A stretch of 64,000 nt of DNA, taken from contig JABSSW010000003.1 of NCBI GenBank assembly GCA_018902385.1, forward strand, positions 248,001 through 312,000, written 5' to 3'. Positions within the stretch are counted from its first letter, which is position 1. Every line of letters begins with the position of its first letter. This stretch comes from Physcia stellaris (taxonomy: Eukaryota; Ascomycota; Lecanoromycetes; Caliciales; Physciaceae). The notes beneath the pieces are model-generated. The model was not told where the DNA came from and did not search any database. It saw only the letters and a program-made list of their open reading frames with translations. This document shows positions 1 through 13,210 of the stretch, in pieces. Both the position numbers and the translations under genes were made by a program.

Positions 1-367
1 GGCCGGCAAAGGATGTATGCAAGTGGAGACTATTGCGGAGGACGGCGTGATCCAGATCGAGAACGTCTATTACTACCAGAATGCAGAATTGGCCGATGCG
101 CAAACCGCCGACCTGAACTGGTCGAAACGTAACCTCTACGCAGGGCCGCCATTTGGCAATCTTGATGAAGATCTGCAATTGCTTCTTGAACGGTATTTAG
201 CCGAAAGAGGAGTCAACACATCATTAGCCCTCTTTGTGCCAGACTATGTGGATTTCAAGGAGCAAAGAGAATATCTGAGCTGGCTATCAAGTAAGTTGTC
301 TGCTGTTGCTACGAGGTGCTTGGGCTAATCTTCTGATGCAGACCTAAAGTCGTTTGTAGATGCCTAG
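1..367 (+). CDS. mam33: MAM33/p32 family mitochondrial matrix protein, 3' end only
   Basis: This is the C-terminal part of a p32/gC1qBP (MAM33) acidic protein, a mitochondrial matrix protein linked to mitochondrial translation and respiration. The frame is open from base 2, so the start lies before the window. Exon 2-290 ends at a GTAAG donor, the intron is 291-341, and the last exon is 342-367 (stop TAG 365-367). The joined tail reads SWLSNLKSFVDA. Family landmarks are GPPFGNLDEDLQ, LLERYLAERG and VPDYVDFKEQREYL, the typical p32 C-terminal helix. Without the intron the frame would run on only to a stop at 328 and lose the conserved tail. The family identity is clear; the function is inferred from family members. 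Confidence 0.9.
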
Positions 368-1502
368 GGGTAAACTGGGTCAGTGACGATCTAGATTGAC
401 ATTCTTGTATTATCAAGCCTGCTGGTTTCCACTCTGAGCGTTCTTCGATTTCTATGTACCTTAGTTTCTCAGAAAGGTTGAGCTATCTAAAATTGTAATG
501 ATGGCAGTTGACACTCTTTGCCACGTGAGACTTTCTGACTCTAAGCGCCGAGCATTTAGGTAAAGCGTCAAGGTGAGAGCCTACTTTTGATGCTCAGGGA
601 GTAGGTCGCTACCGGTGATTCCCTCTGTACTATTGCCAAGAGTATGGAGGATATGAGGTTCACAGCAATGTACCTGAGGGTTGATACAAGCTTACCTTAA
701 CGTGAAGTAGCATCATGATCGATTCGGCATACAAGGTATCTGCTGGCATGTGAAAAGGGCTGGCTGGTGCATAAAGCTTGGCAGTCTCATCTGAAGCTCG
801 CTTGAAACGCGTCCAACCCCCTCCATCCTGTTCCATGTGTGGGATCAATGGCCTTCGACGATGCATCTACGCGCTTGCCTTGATTAGTCTCTGTTCTTTT
901 CAATCCACTGCTCCTTGATCCAGCCATCTTTGGCTATGGTGACGAGTCCCTACAACTGCCTAGTGGCAAACGTGAAGCAGTCCATGTCTCCGCGACCTTC
1001 GTCCGGTCAGGCCCAACAAAAAACATTTTGATCAAACGACTCTGTGCCATGATTCCTTTTTTGCGAGGGGGATCTCCTCGTTTGTTCCTTCTCCTTGCCT
1101 TGGTTGCATTGTAATTCGCCAAGCGCAGTGTCCTTCATTATTTCCCGCCCACTTGTGCTTGAGAGTTCATCTTCAACAAACCACTTCCCTTCTTACTTAA
1201 GATTCGTAATAGCTGTTGAGGAGTAATCACCGGATTATCACCTTTGTTCTCGAGAGGGCAGGAACCCATTGCGCCGGCCGCTGTTTGTGAGTCGCCCAAA
1301 GCTCCTTCCATATTCGCAGGATCTCCTGTTGCTAAGCTCAATACTTTCCTCTTAGTAATTCTACTTCGACCTTTCACGCTCGAAAGCGTTTACCCATACT
1401 CTTTTTCTCGAGATCCAACTTCGGTTTTCAATTGTCGTTCTTCACTCATCTATTGCATTAGACCTCAACGTTTTTTGATTGAAGGAATACTCAGCTGTCA
1501 AG
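368..1502. other. Intergenic region, mam33 to noxB
   Basis: No convincing gene on either strand in 1.1 kb. The last 300 bases are pyrimidine-rich (many CTT, TTC and CCTTC runs), which fits a promoter and 5' leader of noxB. Only short open frames are present, and they lack family resemblance. Confidence 0.5.
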
Positions 1503-3339
1503 ATGGAGAAGATGGCGTCGAGCAGAAACAGCACCTTATCCGAAAGAGCACGATGGCCACCATTAACACGAATGCTGATGTCAGGGGAGATGAGTGGGGA
1601 AGCACCTCGAGATCTCACGTGGGCTGAAAAATTTGATCGATGGATGGTCAACGAGGGTTATAGAAGGCTGTTCGTGCTTCTTTTCGCCGCGGTCCACGGC
1701 ATGGTGTACACGTTCGGCTTTCTAAATTTCCATATGAAGGACAATCTAACCACAGCGAGGGCTACCTTCGGTATTAGTTACCCAATCGCAAGGGCTGCTG
1801 CCTTAGTCCTTCATTTCGACATCGCAATCCTCATCTTCCCCGTATGTCGAACACTCATTTCTCTGGCAAGGCAGACGCCTCTGAACGGTATTATCCAATT
1901 CGACAAAAACATTACATTCCACAAACTGGTGGCCTGGTCTATCGTGTTCTTCAGTTGGGTGCATACAGTTGCACACTGGAATAATTATGCTCAGCTTGCT
2001 GCCAAGAACAACCTTGGTTTCAAGGGATGGTTGCTCGGGAACTTCGTGACAGGGCCGGGCTGGTCCGGTTATGTCATGCTTACCTGCTTGATGCTGATGG
2101 TTGTAACTTCGCTTCAAAGGTTCAAAAGCAAGAATTTCGAGCGTTTTTGGTACACGCATCATCTCTTCATCGTTTTCTTCGTCTTCTGGTCTGTTCATGG
2201 GGCTTTCTGCTTGATCAAGACGGATTCTGCACCATTCTGTGCTGGTACCGGTGTCTTTTGGGAGTACTGGATGTACGGTGGCTTCATTTACCTGCTAGAA
2301 AGAATTGCTCGGGAGGTGCGTGGGAGGCACAAAACATTCGTTTCTAAAGTCATTCAACATCCCAGCAATGTCGTTGAGATCCAGATGAAGAAGGAGAATA
2401 CAAAGACGAGGGCGGGTCAGGTAGGCAGTCTATTGGTTGAAAGTAAGACCAAGTCTAACCCAGAGATTATAGTATATTTTTCTCTGCTGTCCAGAGATAT
2501 CTGTATGGCAGTATCATCCATTTACGCTTACGAGTGCTCCCGAGGAGGACTACATCTCAGTACATGTCCGGTGCGTCGGTAACTTCACGAAAGCTCTAGG
2601 CAAGGCACTCGGATGCCAATTCGAGCGAGGAGGGGAAACAAAAGGACCTCAGGGCTCGGCGGTTGTTGGTGTGAATGAAAAGGCAGCCAATTCGAGCGTG
2701 GATCCTGCGATTCGCAAGATACTTCCCCGCGTCTACGTAGATGGGCCCTTCGGCAGTGCTTCGGAAGACGTGTTCAAGTACGAAGTGGCAGTACTGGTGG
2801 GTGCGGGGATTGGAGTGACGCCTTTTGCTTCCATCCTCAAGAGCATCTGGTACCGGATGAACTACCCGCAACAGAAGACACGGCTGCGTAAAGTCTACTT
2901 CTTCTGGGTGTGCAGGGACTTTGGTTCGTTTGAATGGTTCCGGTCATTGCTCATGGCTATCGAAGCGCAGGACATGGACAGCCATATCGAGATACACACG
3001 GTGAGTCATGGCTCCCGTCTGTCCCGGCTCGGACAAAGGTCGTGCTAATCGAGTCTGCCGCAGTATCTCACGGCGAAGATCAAACCGGACGACGCTACCA
3101 ACATCATGATCAATGACGCCCAGGCCGATAAGGACACCATCACCGGGCTCCGGGCGCCGACCAACTTTGGGCGGCCCAACTGGGATGCGGTGTTCAAGTC
3201 GATCCGCAAGATCCACTCGCCGGCCGAGGCAGGGGTGTTCTTCTGCGGGCCCAAGATGTTGGGGAGCCAGCTGCACATCAAATGCAACATGTACAGCGAG
3301 CCCGGCTTCAATTTTGTATGGGGCAAAGAGAACTTCTAA
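1503..3339 (+). CDS. noxB: NADPH oxidase B (superoxide-generating NOX2-type)
   Basis: Moves electrons from NADPH through FAD and two haems across a membrane to make superoxide; in moulds NoxB serves spore germination, sexual development and penetration structures. Exons 1503-2420, 2473-3000 and 3064-3339 give 573 residues, normal for the family. The start is the ATG at 1503 (context AAGATGG); the frame is open further upstream but has no earlier ATG. The ferric-reductase membrane domain carries four haem-ligand histidines (FHKL, VHTVAH, FWYTHH, SVHG). Next come the FAD motif HPFT, the NADPH motif GAGIGVTPFAS, and the C-terminal FCGPKM and FVWGKENF. The N-terminal segment ending KFDRWMVNEG and the stretch FDKNITFHKL mark it as NoxB rather than NoxA. 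It is followed on the same strand by a peroxide-producing amine oxidase. Confidence 0.95.
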
Positions 3340-4145
3340 AGCGGTCCAAGGAAGTAGAGCAGCTGATCATCCAGGGTCGATGACCGATTTAATTAGCGGG
3401 TCAGATGGCGAGCATGGGTATATTCCTTTTTCCGTCAGAGGCACATGAAGCATCTGTACGGCGGACATATGACGGCAGTAGTGCAACATTCTACGGTGCA
3501 TCTACTCTGGCGATAGGAGTGCGATCTTCTATATATCAAAGGGTCCACTCTGCTTCTTTGTTGCCGTCCATTGCCAAGTGCACAGTCCGCATGACTAATT
3601 GACGACGACGATAAGGGATCCACGCGGGTCATGTCTGAAGGGTGACGGAGCAGCTCCGGCTCGGTAGAACCTCCCGCTTCCAGACAAGCTCGCCCGCCCA
3701 CGACTTGTCCGCTCTTTCCCTCTTCCAACGTCTTTTCTTTGCCTGACTACGGTACGGTCAATCTTCTTCACTCGGCTTATCCACCCATGATGCCTTCCTT
3801 CCTTTGACCCCACTTCCAATCGAAGCCCGTGTCACTGTCTGTCCACCTTATCTCCCATCCTCTCCCGTTCTGCCCAGACCGACAGTGTGATTGACTGTAT
3901 CTGGAAGTTGCATCCGTCAGAGAATCCTTACTACTGACTACTGACTGACCACTGCTGCTGTCGGCACAAGGAACACGTGCCCTAACTTTCTTTGTCTCTT
4001 TCCAATCCCTTAGTCATTCTTACATACATGCCTAAGCTACCTTACCCTTCGTTTCCCCGCCCTTTCCTTCTTCATTAGTCTGCGTAGTCTGATAGAGTCT
4101 CTCTTGCAACACCCCATTTCAGCTGTCGGATTCTCATTGAGCCTC
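3340..4145. other. Intergenic region, noxB to amine oxidase
   Basis: About 800 bases with no supported gene. From 3720 on it is rich in C and T. Around 3925-3960 there is a short imperfect repeat of ACTGACT units. It probably holds the noxB terminator and the amine oxidase promoter and leader. Confidence 0.5.
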
Positions 4146-6407
4146 ATGTCTACTGAGCAAATTACAAACGTAGCTGAGGTTGGGCCCGCAAAGCACGTTG
4201 CCGTCCACCCTCTTTCTCCTCTTTCCGCGTATGAGATTGTCCTAGCAGCTGATCTGATACGTCACCTGTATCCTTCGTCCGTTGAACTGCAGTTCAAGGC
4301 TGTTACGCTCCAAGAGCCAGTCAAAGCTCGGCTCGTTCCTTACCTAGATGCTGAGCATGCCGGTCGAAACCTTCCATCCATTGACAGGAAAGCCTACGTT
4401 GCCTTCTATATCCGGAATACCGTAAGCTACTTCTCCAATCAAATTGCGTGTCTACGGGGCAATTGAGCAGTATCTGAATTTGCTGGTCTAGGATAAATTT
4501 CACGAAGCTGTTGTCAATCTAAGCCACCGCCGTGTGGAAAGCAATGTCCGGCTTGGCCCGAACATCCACGGTCCTGGAGACGGAGAAGAGCTCCTGCTGG
4601 TTGAAAAGATTGCCCTAGAAGATGCCGGTGTGAAGGCAGAGATTGCGAAGCTACAGCTTCCCGAGGCTACGGCAATCGTCGTTGACCCGTGGATCTACGG
4701 TACCTGATTTCATGAGTATCTCGAATCGATCATGCTCTGATATACATAGGATCTGATGGCGTTGATGACGACCGACGCATGTATCAGACCTTCCTGTACT
4801 TGCGTGATCCCAACGATCCCTCGAACCTCGATTCCAATCACTATGCTTTTCCTATTTCTATTTCACCCGTAGTCGACACTGTTGATCTCAAAGTCTCTCG
4901 TATCGACTTCCTCCCGACTGGTCTTGACCATTCGACAAAGCCGGCTCAGCCGATCCAAATACAGCCGGCCAATGAGTACACCCCGGAGCACCAGACCCTG
5001 AGGACCGACTTGAAGCCGTTAAATGTAGTCCAGCCTGAGGGTGCTAGCTTCAAGGTCACCAAGGCAGGCGAGACCGGGGAGATTGTCCAATGGCAGAAAT
5101 GGGTGTTCCGCATCGGCTATAATCAGCGCGAGGGCATGGTAATATACGATGTAAGGGCTACGAAAGGCTAAGATATTTGACTCCTGAAAGGCTGACTGTC
5201 ACAGGTTCGCTACGATGGCCGTAGTCTCTTCTACCGCCTATCCTTGTCCGACATGAACATACCATACGCTGACCCGCGTCATCCATTTCATAGAAAGGCA
5301 GCTTTCGATCTCGGCGATGTCGGTGCAGGCGTAATGGCCAACAATCTCAAGCTGGGCTGTGACTGCCTTGGTTCCATTCATTATCTGAGTGCTGTGTTGT
5401 CAAACGACGGTGGTCAACCACGACCGATGGAGAATGTTGTTTGCATCCATGAGCAAGACGCAGGTATTGGCTGGAAGCACACAAATTATCGCACTGGGCG
5501 AGCAGCAGTTGTCCGGAACCGAGAACTGGTCGTTCAATCCATCATCACGGTTGCAAATTACGAGTACATCATGGCATTCATGTTCAACCAGGCTGGCGAG
5601 TTGACGTACGAGGTCCGTGCTACCGGCATCGTCAGCACCCAACCGATCGACGAAGGTCTTGAGGTTCCTTGGGGTACCGTGGTTCATCCTGGCGTTCTTG
5701 CTGTTCACCATCAACACATCTTTTCATTACGTATCGACCCAGCTATTGATGGCCATTCCAATCGCCTTGTGTACGAGGAAGCTCATCCGATGCCGCGATC
5801 TGATTTCAACCCACACGGCGTTGGCTATACTGTCCAGGAAACACTAGTCTCCCAGTCCGCTGGCCTCGACACAAATCAGGATGTCGGACGAGTTTTCATG
5901 ATCCAAAATACAGCTGTGCGGAACCCCGTGAACGGCAAACCAGTAGCTTACAAGCTCCACATCCCTCCTTTCCAGAAGATGCTGGCCGATCCCGATAGCT
6001 ACCACTTTAAGAGAGCTGAGTTTGCTGACCACAATCTATATGCTGTCAGATATCGGGATGGTGAGCTGTACGCGGGCGGAAAGTACACTAACCAGTCTCG
6101 GGGTGGGGATGGCGTTCGTTCCTGGGCCCAGCGCAAGGAAGACATCACCGACACAGACTTGGTGCTGTATGTCCAGTTCGGACTGCAACATTCAACCAGA
6201 ATCGAAGACTTCCCAGTGATGCCATGTGAGATAATCAAGGTTGCGCTCAAACCGGTCAACTTCTTTGATAAGAATCCAGCATTAGACGTGCCGCCATCAA
6301 ACCAGGAATTCAATCGGTCGACGTTGATCTCGGAGCAACACAAGCAACCATCAATTGAAGCAAGAGTGAATGCAAAGAGTGAGGTTTGTTGCCTTAGTAA
6401 GCTGTGA
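4146..6407 (+). CDS. Peroxisomal copper amine oxidase (topaquinone enzyme)
   Basis: Oxidises primary amines to aldehydes, releasing ammonia and hydrogen peroxide. Exons 4146-4421, 4492-4699, 4750-5150 and 5205-6407 encode 695 residues, a normal length. The ATG at 4146 is the first in frame (MSTEQ). The topaquinone precursor is Tyr414 in the NYEY motif. The catalytic base is Asp330 in FDLGDVGAG, next to the family hallmark GCDCLG. Copper-ligand histidines include the HQH of HHQHIF. The protein ends in SKL, a perfect PTS1 signal, so the enzyme should be peroxisomal. Substrate class (methylamine-like or benzylamine-like) cannot be told from sequence. Its neighbour noxB is another source of reactive oxygen; joint regulation is only a guess. 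Confidence 0.95.
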
Positions 6408-6928
6408 GCTGTGCTGTCGACATTGTTTTCGAACGTCGTGGCAAGCTTCGCAGTAATTTTTTTGGCATTTGGCCTATGGCTTTATCGACCAACCTAGAGC
6501 ATAGACCGGCCAGAACGCTCACAGTTACTTATTTCACAGTATCTAACGGCTTCAGCTTCTTAGCTGTTCGGCAAGGGGCTATTTGGTATGACTTCTATCT
6601 CCAACAGAAACCTGTATTTAAGATGAGTCAAGTACGAGAATTACGATAGTACTACGACAACAAATGCAATATGACTGCAAATGGGCTTTCGCTGGGCAAG
6701 AACAGTCATGACTTACACGTCGTCAGTATCAGTCATGCTCCGGGCTTCTTCATATAAGTATCCTTAGATTTCTTTGTTCGTATTCCTTCTCCCTAAGAAC
6801 CATCTCTACACTTTCATACACACATTCAACATCTTTCCCATCGAGGTGCGCCTTTTCGATCTTCTAAACAACGCATCAAGACTACCGCCTCTTCCTTGTC
6901 CGCCAGCCCCTTTCCTCTACCACCAAAT
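6408..6928. other. Intergenic region, amine oxidase to small hypothetical gene
   Basis: About 520 bases, no gene seen. It contains an AT-rich stretch and then a pyrimidine-rich leader just before the ATG at 6929. Confidence 0.45.
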
Positions 6929-7462
6929 ATGTCCAACGGCAACCGGGGCGGACCCTCCCCAGTTTACCGCTACTTGACTTTGAACGGAGACCCACCCAGC
7001 TCGGGCGTTTCGCCACCAGCAGCAGCACCGACCCCCTCATCTTCATCCCCACAAATAATCTACCGCCTCGTCCCCTCCCAACCCCACCCGCCAACGCCCC
7101 TCTCGGACCCCTCCTCCCGGACCCTCATCGTCAACATCTGGACCGACGGCACCCAACCCTGGCTCAACACCGGCGCCGTCCTTCCCCCTTGGTCCAAATA
7201 TGCGGTGTCCCCCTCGATGACACTCTACGAGCTCTGCACCAGGATGCGCATGCCGCTGAATGACCGCAGCTGGCAGGAGGGCTGGGGCGTGGCGGAGGTG
7301 GTCCTGCTTGGCCCGGATGAGCGCGGGTTGCCTTGCTTTGGGAGGGGAGGGTGTGGAGGGTTTGGCAGGATGGTGCGAGGAAGGTGGAGGAGATGGGGAG
7401 GGGTGGGGATGGAGAGGTTTGGTTGGCCTGTTGGACTGGTTGAGTTGGGTGGGTGGGATTAG
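6929..7462 (+). CDS. Unrecognised fungal protein, proline-rich N-terminus
   Basis: An open frame of 177 codons from the ATG at 6929. I do not recognise the family. The first 65 residues are rich in Pro and Ser. A more ordered block follows, including LIVNIWTDGTQPW, LPPWSKYAV and MTLYELCTRM, which reads like a real conserved domain. The last 45 residues are Gly/Arg/Trp-rich because the coding strand changes abruptly from C-rich to G-rich near 7310. That tail may be wrong: a neighbouring frame (GWCEEGGG, LVGLLDWLSW) is also open to 7565 and an unseen intron could join the two. The N-terminal 130 residues are the trustworthy part. Confidence 0.5.
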   Translation: MSNGNRGGPSPVYRYLTLNGDPPSSGVSPPAAAPTPSSSSPQIIYRLVPSQPHPPTPLSDPSSRTLIVNIWTDGTQPWLNTGAVLPPWSKYAVSPSMTLYELCTRMRMPLNDRSWQEGWGVAEVVLLGPDERGLPCFGRGGCGGFGRMVRGRWRRWGGVGMERFGWPVGLVELGGWD

Positions 7463-7937
7463 GGATGGAGGGGGAAGGGGAGAGGAGGGGAGGTTTGGTT
7501 TGTTCTCTTTGAAGGAAGGGAGGGAGGGAATGAATGCTTGTTTTTTTTTGGTTTTGAGTCTATGAATTGTGGGTTGCTTGCTTTGGATATCACAAGGTTA
7601 GAAGGTTGTTTGCATAAATGCATGGTCTGTTTGAGGTCTTTACTAGATAGATGTCTAGATGAGATGACAGTCTACCAGAAAGGGGAGCCCATCAGTGACG
7701 TTGTCCCGCTGCTCTCATTCAATGTGAGATGCACTTCCCCCGTACTTACCCCATGAATATGTCACCATTACCCTTTATTACAGGACTTGTTCTCTGCTCT
7801 CAAACAGAAAAGACGCAAAGCCTCTTCCTATTATTTTCCTACAAATCCCCAATCCCCGGTGTTCCCAAAGCGGCCATAAATTAAAAGCCTAAATATCTCG
7901 ATGAAAACATTGATAGTAGTAATACAAAGAACCATCC
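7463..7937. other. Intergenic region between converging genes
   Basis: About 475 bases between the end of the small gene (+) and the stop of CFT2 (-). The first 100 bases are very G-rich and include GGGAGGGAGGG at 7518-7528, then a run of nine T (7542-7550). No gene seen; probably overlapping 3' untranslated regions. Confidence 0.45.
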
Positions 7938-10900
7938 TCACCCACCAGCGATAACCGCCAACCCCTCATAGATTCTCCTCTTGACCGCCAAAAACGTCCC
8001 TTCTCCCATCCCTCTCCCCATGCCCATTCCCGGTATCGCCAACCCGCCCCCCTCGACCTCTATCCTCCCCGTTCCGCTTTTCCTCACCGCCACGAGCCCA
8101 TCCACGAGTAAGGTCCCCTCGCCTCGGAACTCGGCAGTGTGGCCCGCCGACTGCAGGATCTTACGCAGATCCGCAAGACGCAGGTCGCCGACGTGCAAAG
8201 GCTGGGCGACGGAGCGAGTCGCCGCCGCCATGCTGGTGGGGAGGACATCGAGGAGGGGCGTCAATTCTTGAATCTTGGTGGTAGGCGACGGTAACGGTGG
8301 CGGGGAGGAGGAGAGCTCGCTCTTGAGTAATTTCTGCCGCTTCTTGGCCGACGGTTCCGGCTGGGAGCCGTCATCGATCGTCGTGGCCGCCAGGTGCCCG
8401 ACTAAAGTCACGACGCCCATGCCTTTGACGTCCTGCCAGTGGAAGCGCCGCACCAGGGCTTCGCTGAGCTTGACGGTCCAGGCGTTGGTGTCGACGCTTG
8501 CGTTGACGGTCTCGCCGACTGAGGGGGTGAAGACGAAATTGCTGGCGCCGGAATCGGTGTTGGGTTGCAGTCCGAGCTTCTGGCGGTAGTCGTCTGCGAG
8601 GGAGGAGGTTTCCGAGGGGGAGCCGCCGATGAGGATGAGTTTCTTGGGTTGAATTAGGGGGAGGAGCATGGAGAGGCTGCGCTGGTCGTGAAGGCCTGAG
8701 AAGTCGACGAAGGCGATGCGGAGGTGAGTCTGGACGGAGTGAGTGGAGACGTCGAGTCGTGAGGGCACGGTGGCTGTTTCTTCTTCGTTTTCTGGTTCGG
8801 AGTCTGAGGAAAGGACGTCTTCGTCCGAGCTCTTCACACCGTCATCTGGGCCGTTGCCATTGATCTCGTGGGTTGGAGGTCTTGAGCGAGGGTCTCGGGT
8901 TACTTGTCGCCGCTTGTTGCTGCCAGTGGAGCTTCGCCTCCTGGCGCCGTTTTGAAGGCCTGAGTCTTGCCACTTGCGCTTCTGACCGAGTCTGCTTTCT
9001 TTGCCGGGCTCGCCATCTTTGACGCGTTGACCGTCAACGTCGTCACGCTCTTCAGCCCTAAGATAATCATCGGGATTGATAAGGTCGCCGAAGTCATCGA
9101 CTCTTCTTCGTTTGTTGAGGAAAGGAAACATTTGCTCCCTTCCCTTCTTGCCCCGAACGTCATAATCATAGACCCCACGTTGACGTAGGATCACATTCAC
9201 TCCTAGAGTCTCTTTAGTAGCTCCAAGCTTATTACGATTGAAGTGTGCTACTACAGCGGATGTGTTCAGAGCCTTCCCTTGTCTACCCGTATCTGAATCT
9301 TCTGATGATGAGGAGCTGGTAGAAGATGTCTCATCAAGAGCATCTGCGGCGGTCTCGAGCGACTGTGCCCCTGCTGAAGGCATCGTATTTTGGAGCCTCC
9401 GTTGGGTCGCAAGATACTGCTGATACATCAAGAGCTCCTTGCCTTCCAACGGAGTTCGCCGCGGTATCTGGAAGTTTAGTTCTCGACCTCCTGTGTGAAC
9501 CTGATCAAGATTTTGACCGTCACTACCTTTCTCCATAGCGATGCCATCTCTCCGCTCCTGATACCATCTCCAAAGCGTAGCACCAATACCTTCTTCCTCT
9601 TCGTCGCCGTACTCTTTGGAAAGAATGATGAGATTACTGGGATCACTGGCAATACGTTGCAGCATATCTTTTGAAAAGCCCCAGTCTAGGGAAGAATCGC
9701 TCGCTATTATGACTCGAGCACCCTTTGTCGACAATAGCTTCTCCACGCGCGATTTGCGCTCAACCAGCTTGAGGTACTGAAAGTCGAAGGGAGCACTAGG
9801 TTTTGCTGCATTACTTCGATCGCCATCAGGGACCTGCTTGCTGTTCGTGCGTTTGTGCTGTTGATTGCTGATATTGCTTGAATCGTTCTCAAATTCTCTA
9901 ACAACATTCTCGTCCATCCACTCTAACATGCTTCTCGCGTACGTCATAGTGGCCCCGGCGTTGTTAGCTGCCAGATAGAGCTTTGCATTCCTTAAATGTG
10001 CGTCCTTTTCGTTCTCGCGATTATCTTTGTGCCATGCTTTCCGCCATGCATGCTCCAGTACATAGGCCAATTCAAGCACCCTTGAGCTACTGTCAGTGGG
10101 GATCAGAACAGTTCCACCCTTTGCAACAGCGCTACGGATCATATCCATCAGCAAGTCGTCCCTTTTCTTACGGCCACCAGCCAGCGGGCTCCTTTCTGCT
10201 CCTCTGGTGCTGCACACCATTGCCGTGGGTTTCCGTAATTGCTCGATGACTTCTGCTCCAGATCCGCCAAGCCAAGCAGCTCCACCAAACACATTTTCTC
10301 GCACCTGATTCCAGTCCACCGCATAGACAATAGACTCCATGCCGTGTTGGAGATGCCATATCGTTCCACCGAGAGTATGTCCGGCACTGTATGCCGTAAT
10401 TGTGAGGCCATTGAGAGGTGGTGAGAAGGGAGAGGGTAAAGGTTGGTGAGGCTGGGAGTATTTCAGGGGATGTATCCGAGCAAAGTATTGAGCAATCTCT
10501 TGGGAAGTGGGAGGCTGAAGCAGGATTTTCAACGAGCTATCAAAGCCAGAAGATTGGTAAGAGTAGGAAGTATCGAGTAGACTCTCTTGGGGTACGATGG
10601 TGGAGGCTAGAGGGGTCGACGAATAGATATCTTGTAGGAGTGTCCGGCCTAGCGATATAACAGGCGTGGTAGCGTAGGTGGGAATATGATTGAATTGAGG
10701 TATATGCTTGCAACAATGAGCGTAGGCTGCAATATGAGCTGGCGTGGCATGCGTAAGTAAGATGATTGATAGACTAGGCACATGTCTGGCAAGGAGAAGG
10801 AGTCAGTGATCCGCAACATAATTGTGTGTGGAAAGCTCTATGGGTAGATCAAAGATTTCATTGTGTCTTGCTAGCGTACAGTATCGCATCGTAGCTTCTG

Positions 10901-11079
10901 CTGTACATGACCTCGGGGTGGAATAGTCCCTACCTTTCAAGCTTCTTCAATTTAGCTGCATCAAACTCGCTATCCCAGCCGACATCTATGAGAACTTTGA
11001 TACCACCTTCAAGCTCAAGCAATGATTGGGAGGCTTCAGAGCTTGACTGTGCACCCAGCAAGGGCGTGAAGTTGAACAT
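7938..11079 (-). CDS. cft2: Cleavage and polyadenylation factor subunit Cft2/CPSF100
   Basis: Subunit of the nuclear mRNA 3'-end processing complex; an inactive metallo-beta-lactamase partner of the endonuclease Ysh1/CPSF73. On the minus strand exon 1 is 11079-10934 and exon 2 10785-7938, joined as KKLER-HVPSLSI, 997 residues. The N-terminus (MFNFTPLLGAQ) and LIDVGWD are typical of Cft2. The metal-binding HxHxDH motif of CPSF73 is absent (THATPAHIAAY instead), as in other Cft2 proteins. A beta-CASP region follows (GGTVLIPTDSSSRVLELAYVLE). Between about residues 490 and 740 lie long Ser/Asp/Glu-rich stretches and basic KRR clusters, probably disordered and nuclear-localising. The C-terminus (FLAVKRRIYEGLAVIAGG) is the conserved family end. 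Confidence 0.95.
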
Positions 11080-12478
<1,399 letters not shown>

Positions 12479-13210
12479 GTTGTGTTCTTTGGACTATCTT
12501 AGGTAAAGTCTTTGTATTGTTGTAGTTCTGTAGGGTTTATCGTCCAGGTTGTAGGGTATTTGATGTTTGAAGGGAGGCAATGTTGGAGTTTGCAGGTGTA
12601 CAAGAAGGCTCCAAACAGGGATTAGTGGGGTCTTTAAATAGCGTCCGGAAACGTGACGCAAACCCTCAGGTCACTTGTCCATGTCACTCAGTGCGTTACA
12701 GACAATCAGAGGCATAGTTTAATCTTCAATTGCTAGAGCATTCATACTGCTTCGAAGTGCTATAGGTTTTGGTTTTCACACCCATGATCAACACGGAACG
12801 TGAATTATTCACCGTTGCCAGCCGACCCGAGAAGTCTATGCCTCCATTCCTTCTGCTAAACGTCCGATCCACCAGCAAGCCTTCACAGTGTCTAAAGCTT
12901 TATGGGATTATCCTCTTGCAATGTGCATCTTTCGACGTCTTTCAGCCAGTTTGATGCTTGTGAATCGGAGGGACACCGCAGAATGCGTCCGGAAATCCCT
13001 CCAAAGACCACGATCACCAGGGTTTTCCCTTGTATGGGTTGACCCAACCCGCATTCATTGTGTTTTCTACAACGTAGCAAACACCAGGATAGCCTATTTA
13101 TCGACTAATCCCTCAAATAACCCCTAAAGTTCTAGAGGTCAGCTCCTGGAGATTATGAAGTAGCTGGGGAACTGCTCTCAAATGTGGAGAGAACTAGCAA
13201 TCACATAGCG
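12479..13210. other. Intergenic region, ubc4 promoter to HAUS1-like gene
   Basis: About 730 bases. Only small open frames without family resemblance. Presumably the ubc4 promoter and the HAUS1-like 3' region. Confidence 0.45.

Noticed and set aside
1479-1502. Extending NoxB upstream to 1479
   Set aside because: The codon at 1479 is TTG; the first ATG in frame is at 1503 with a good start context.
7981-10660. Many plus-strand open frames across the cft2 gene
   Set aside because: They are shadows of a long, well-matched minus-strand CFT2 coding region and carry no family motif.
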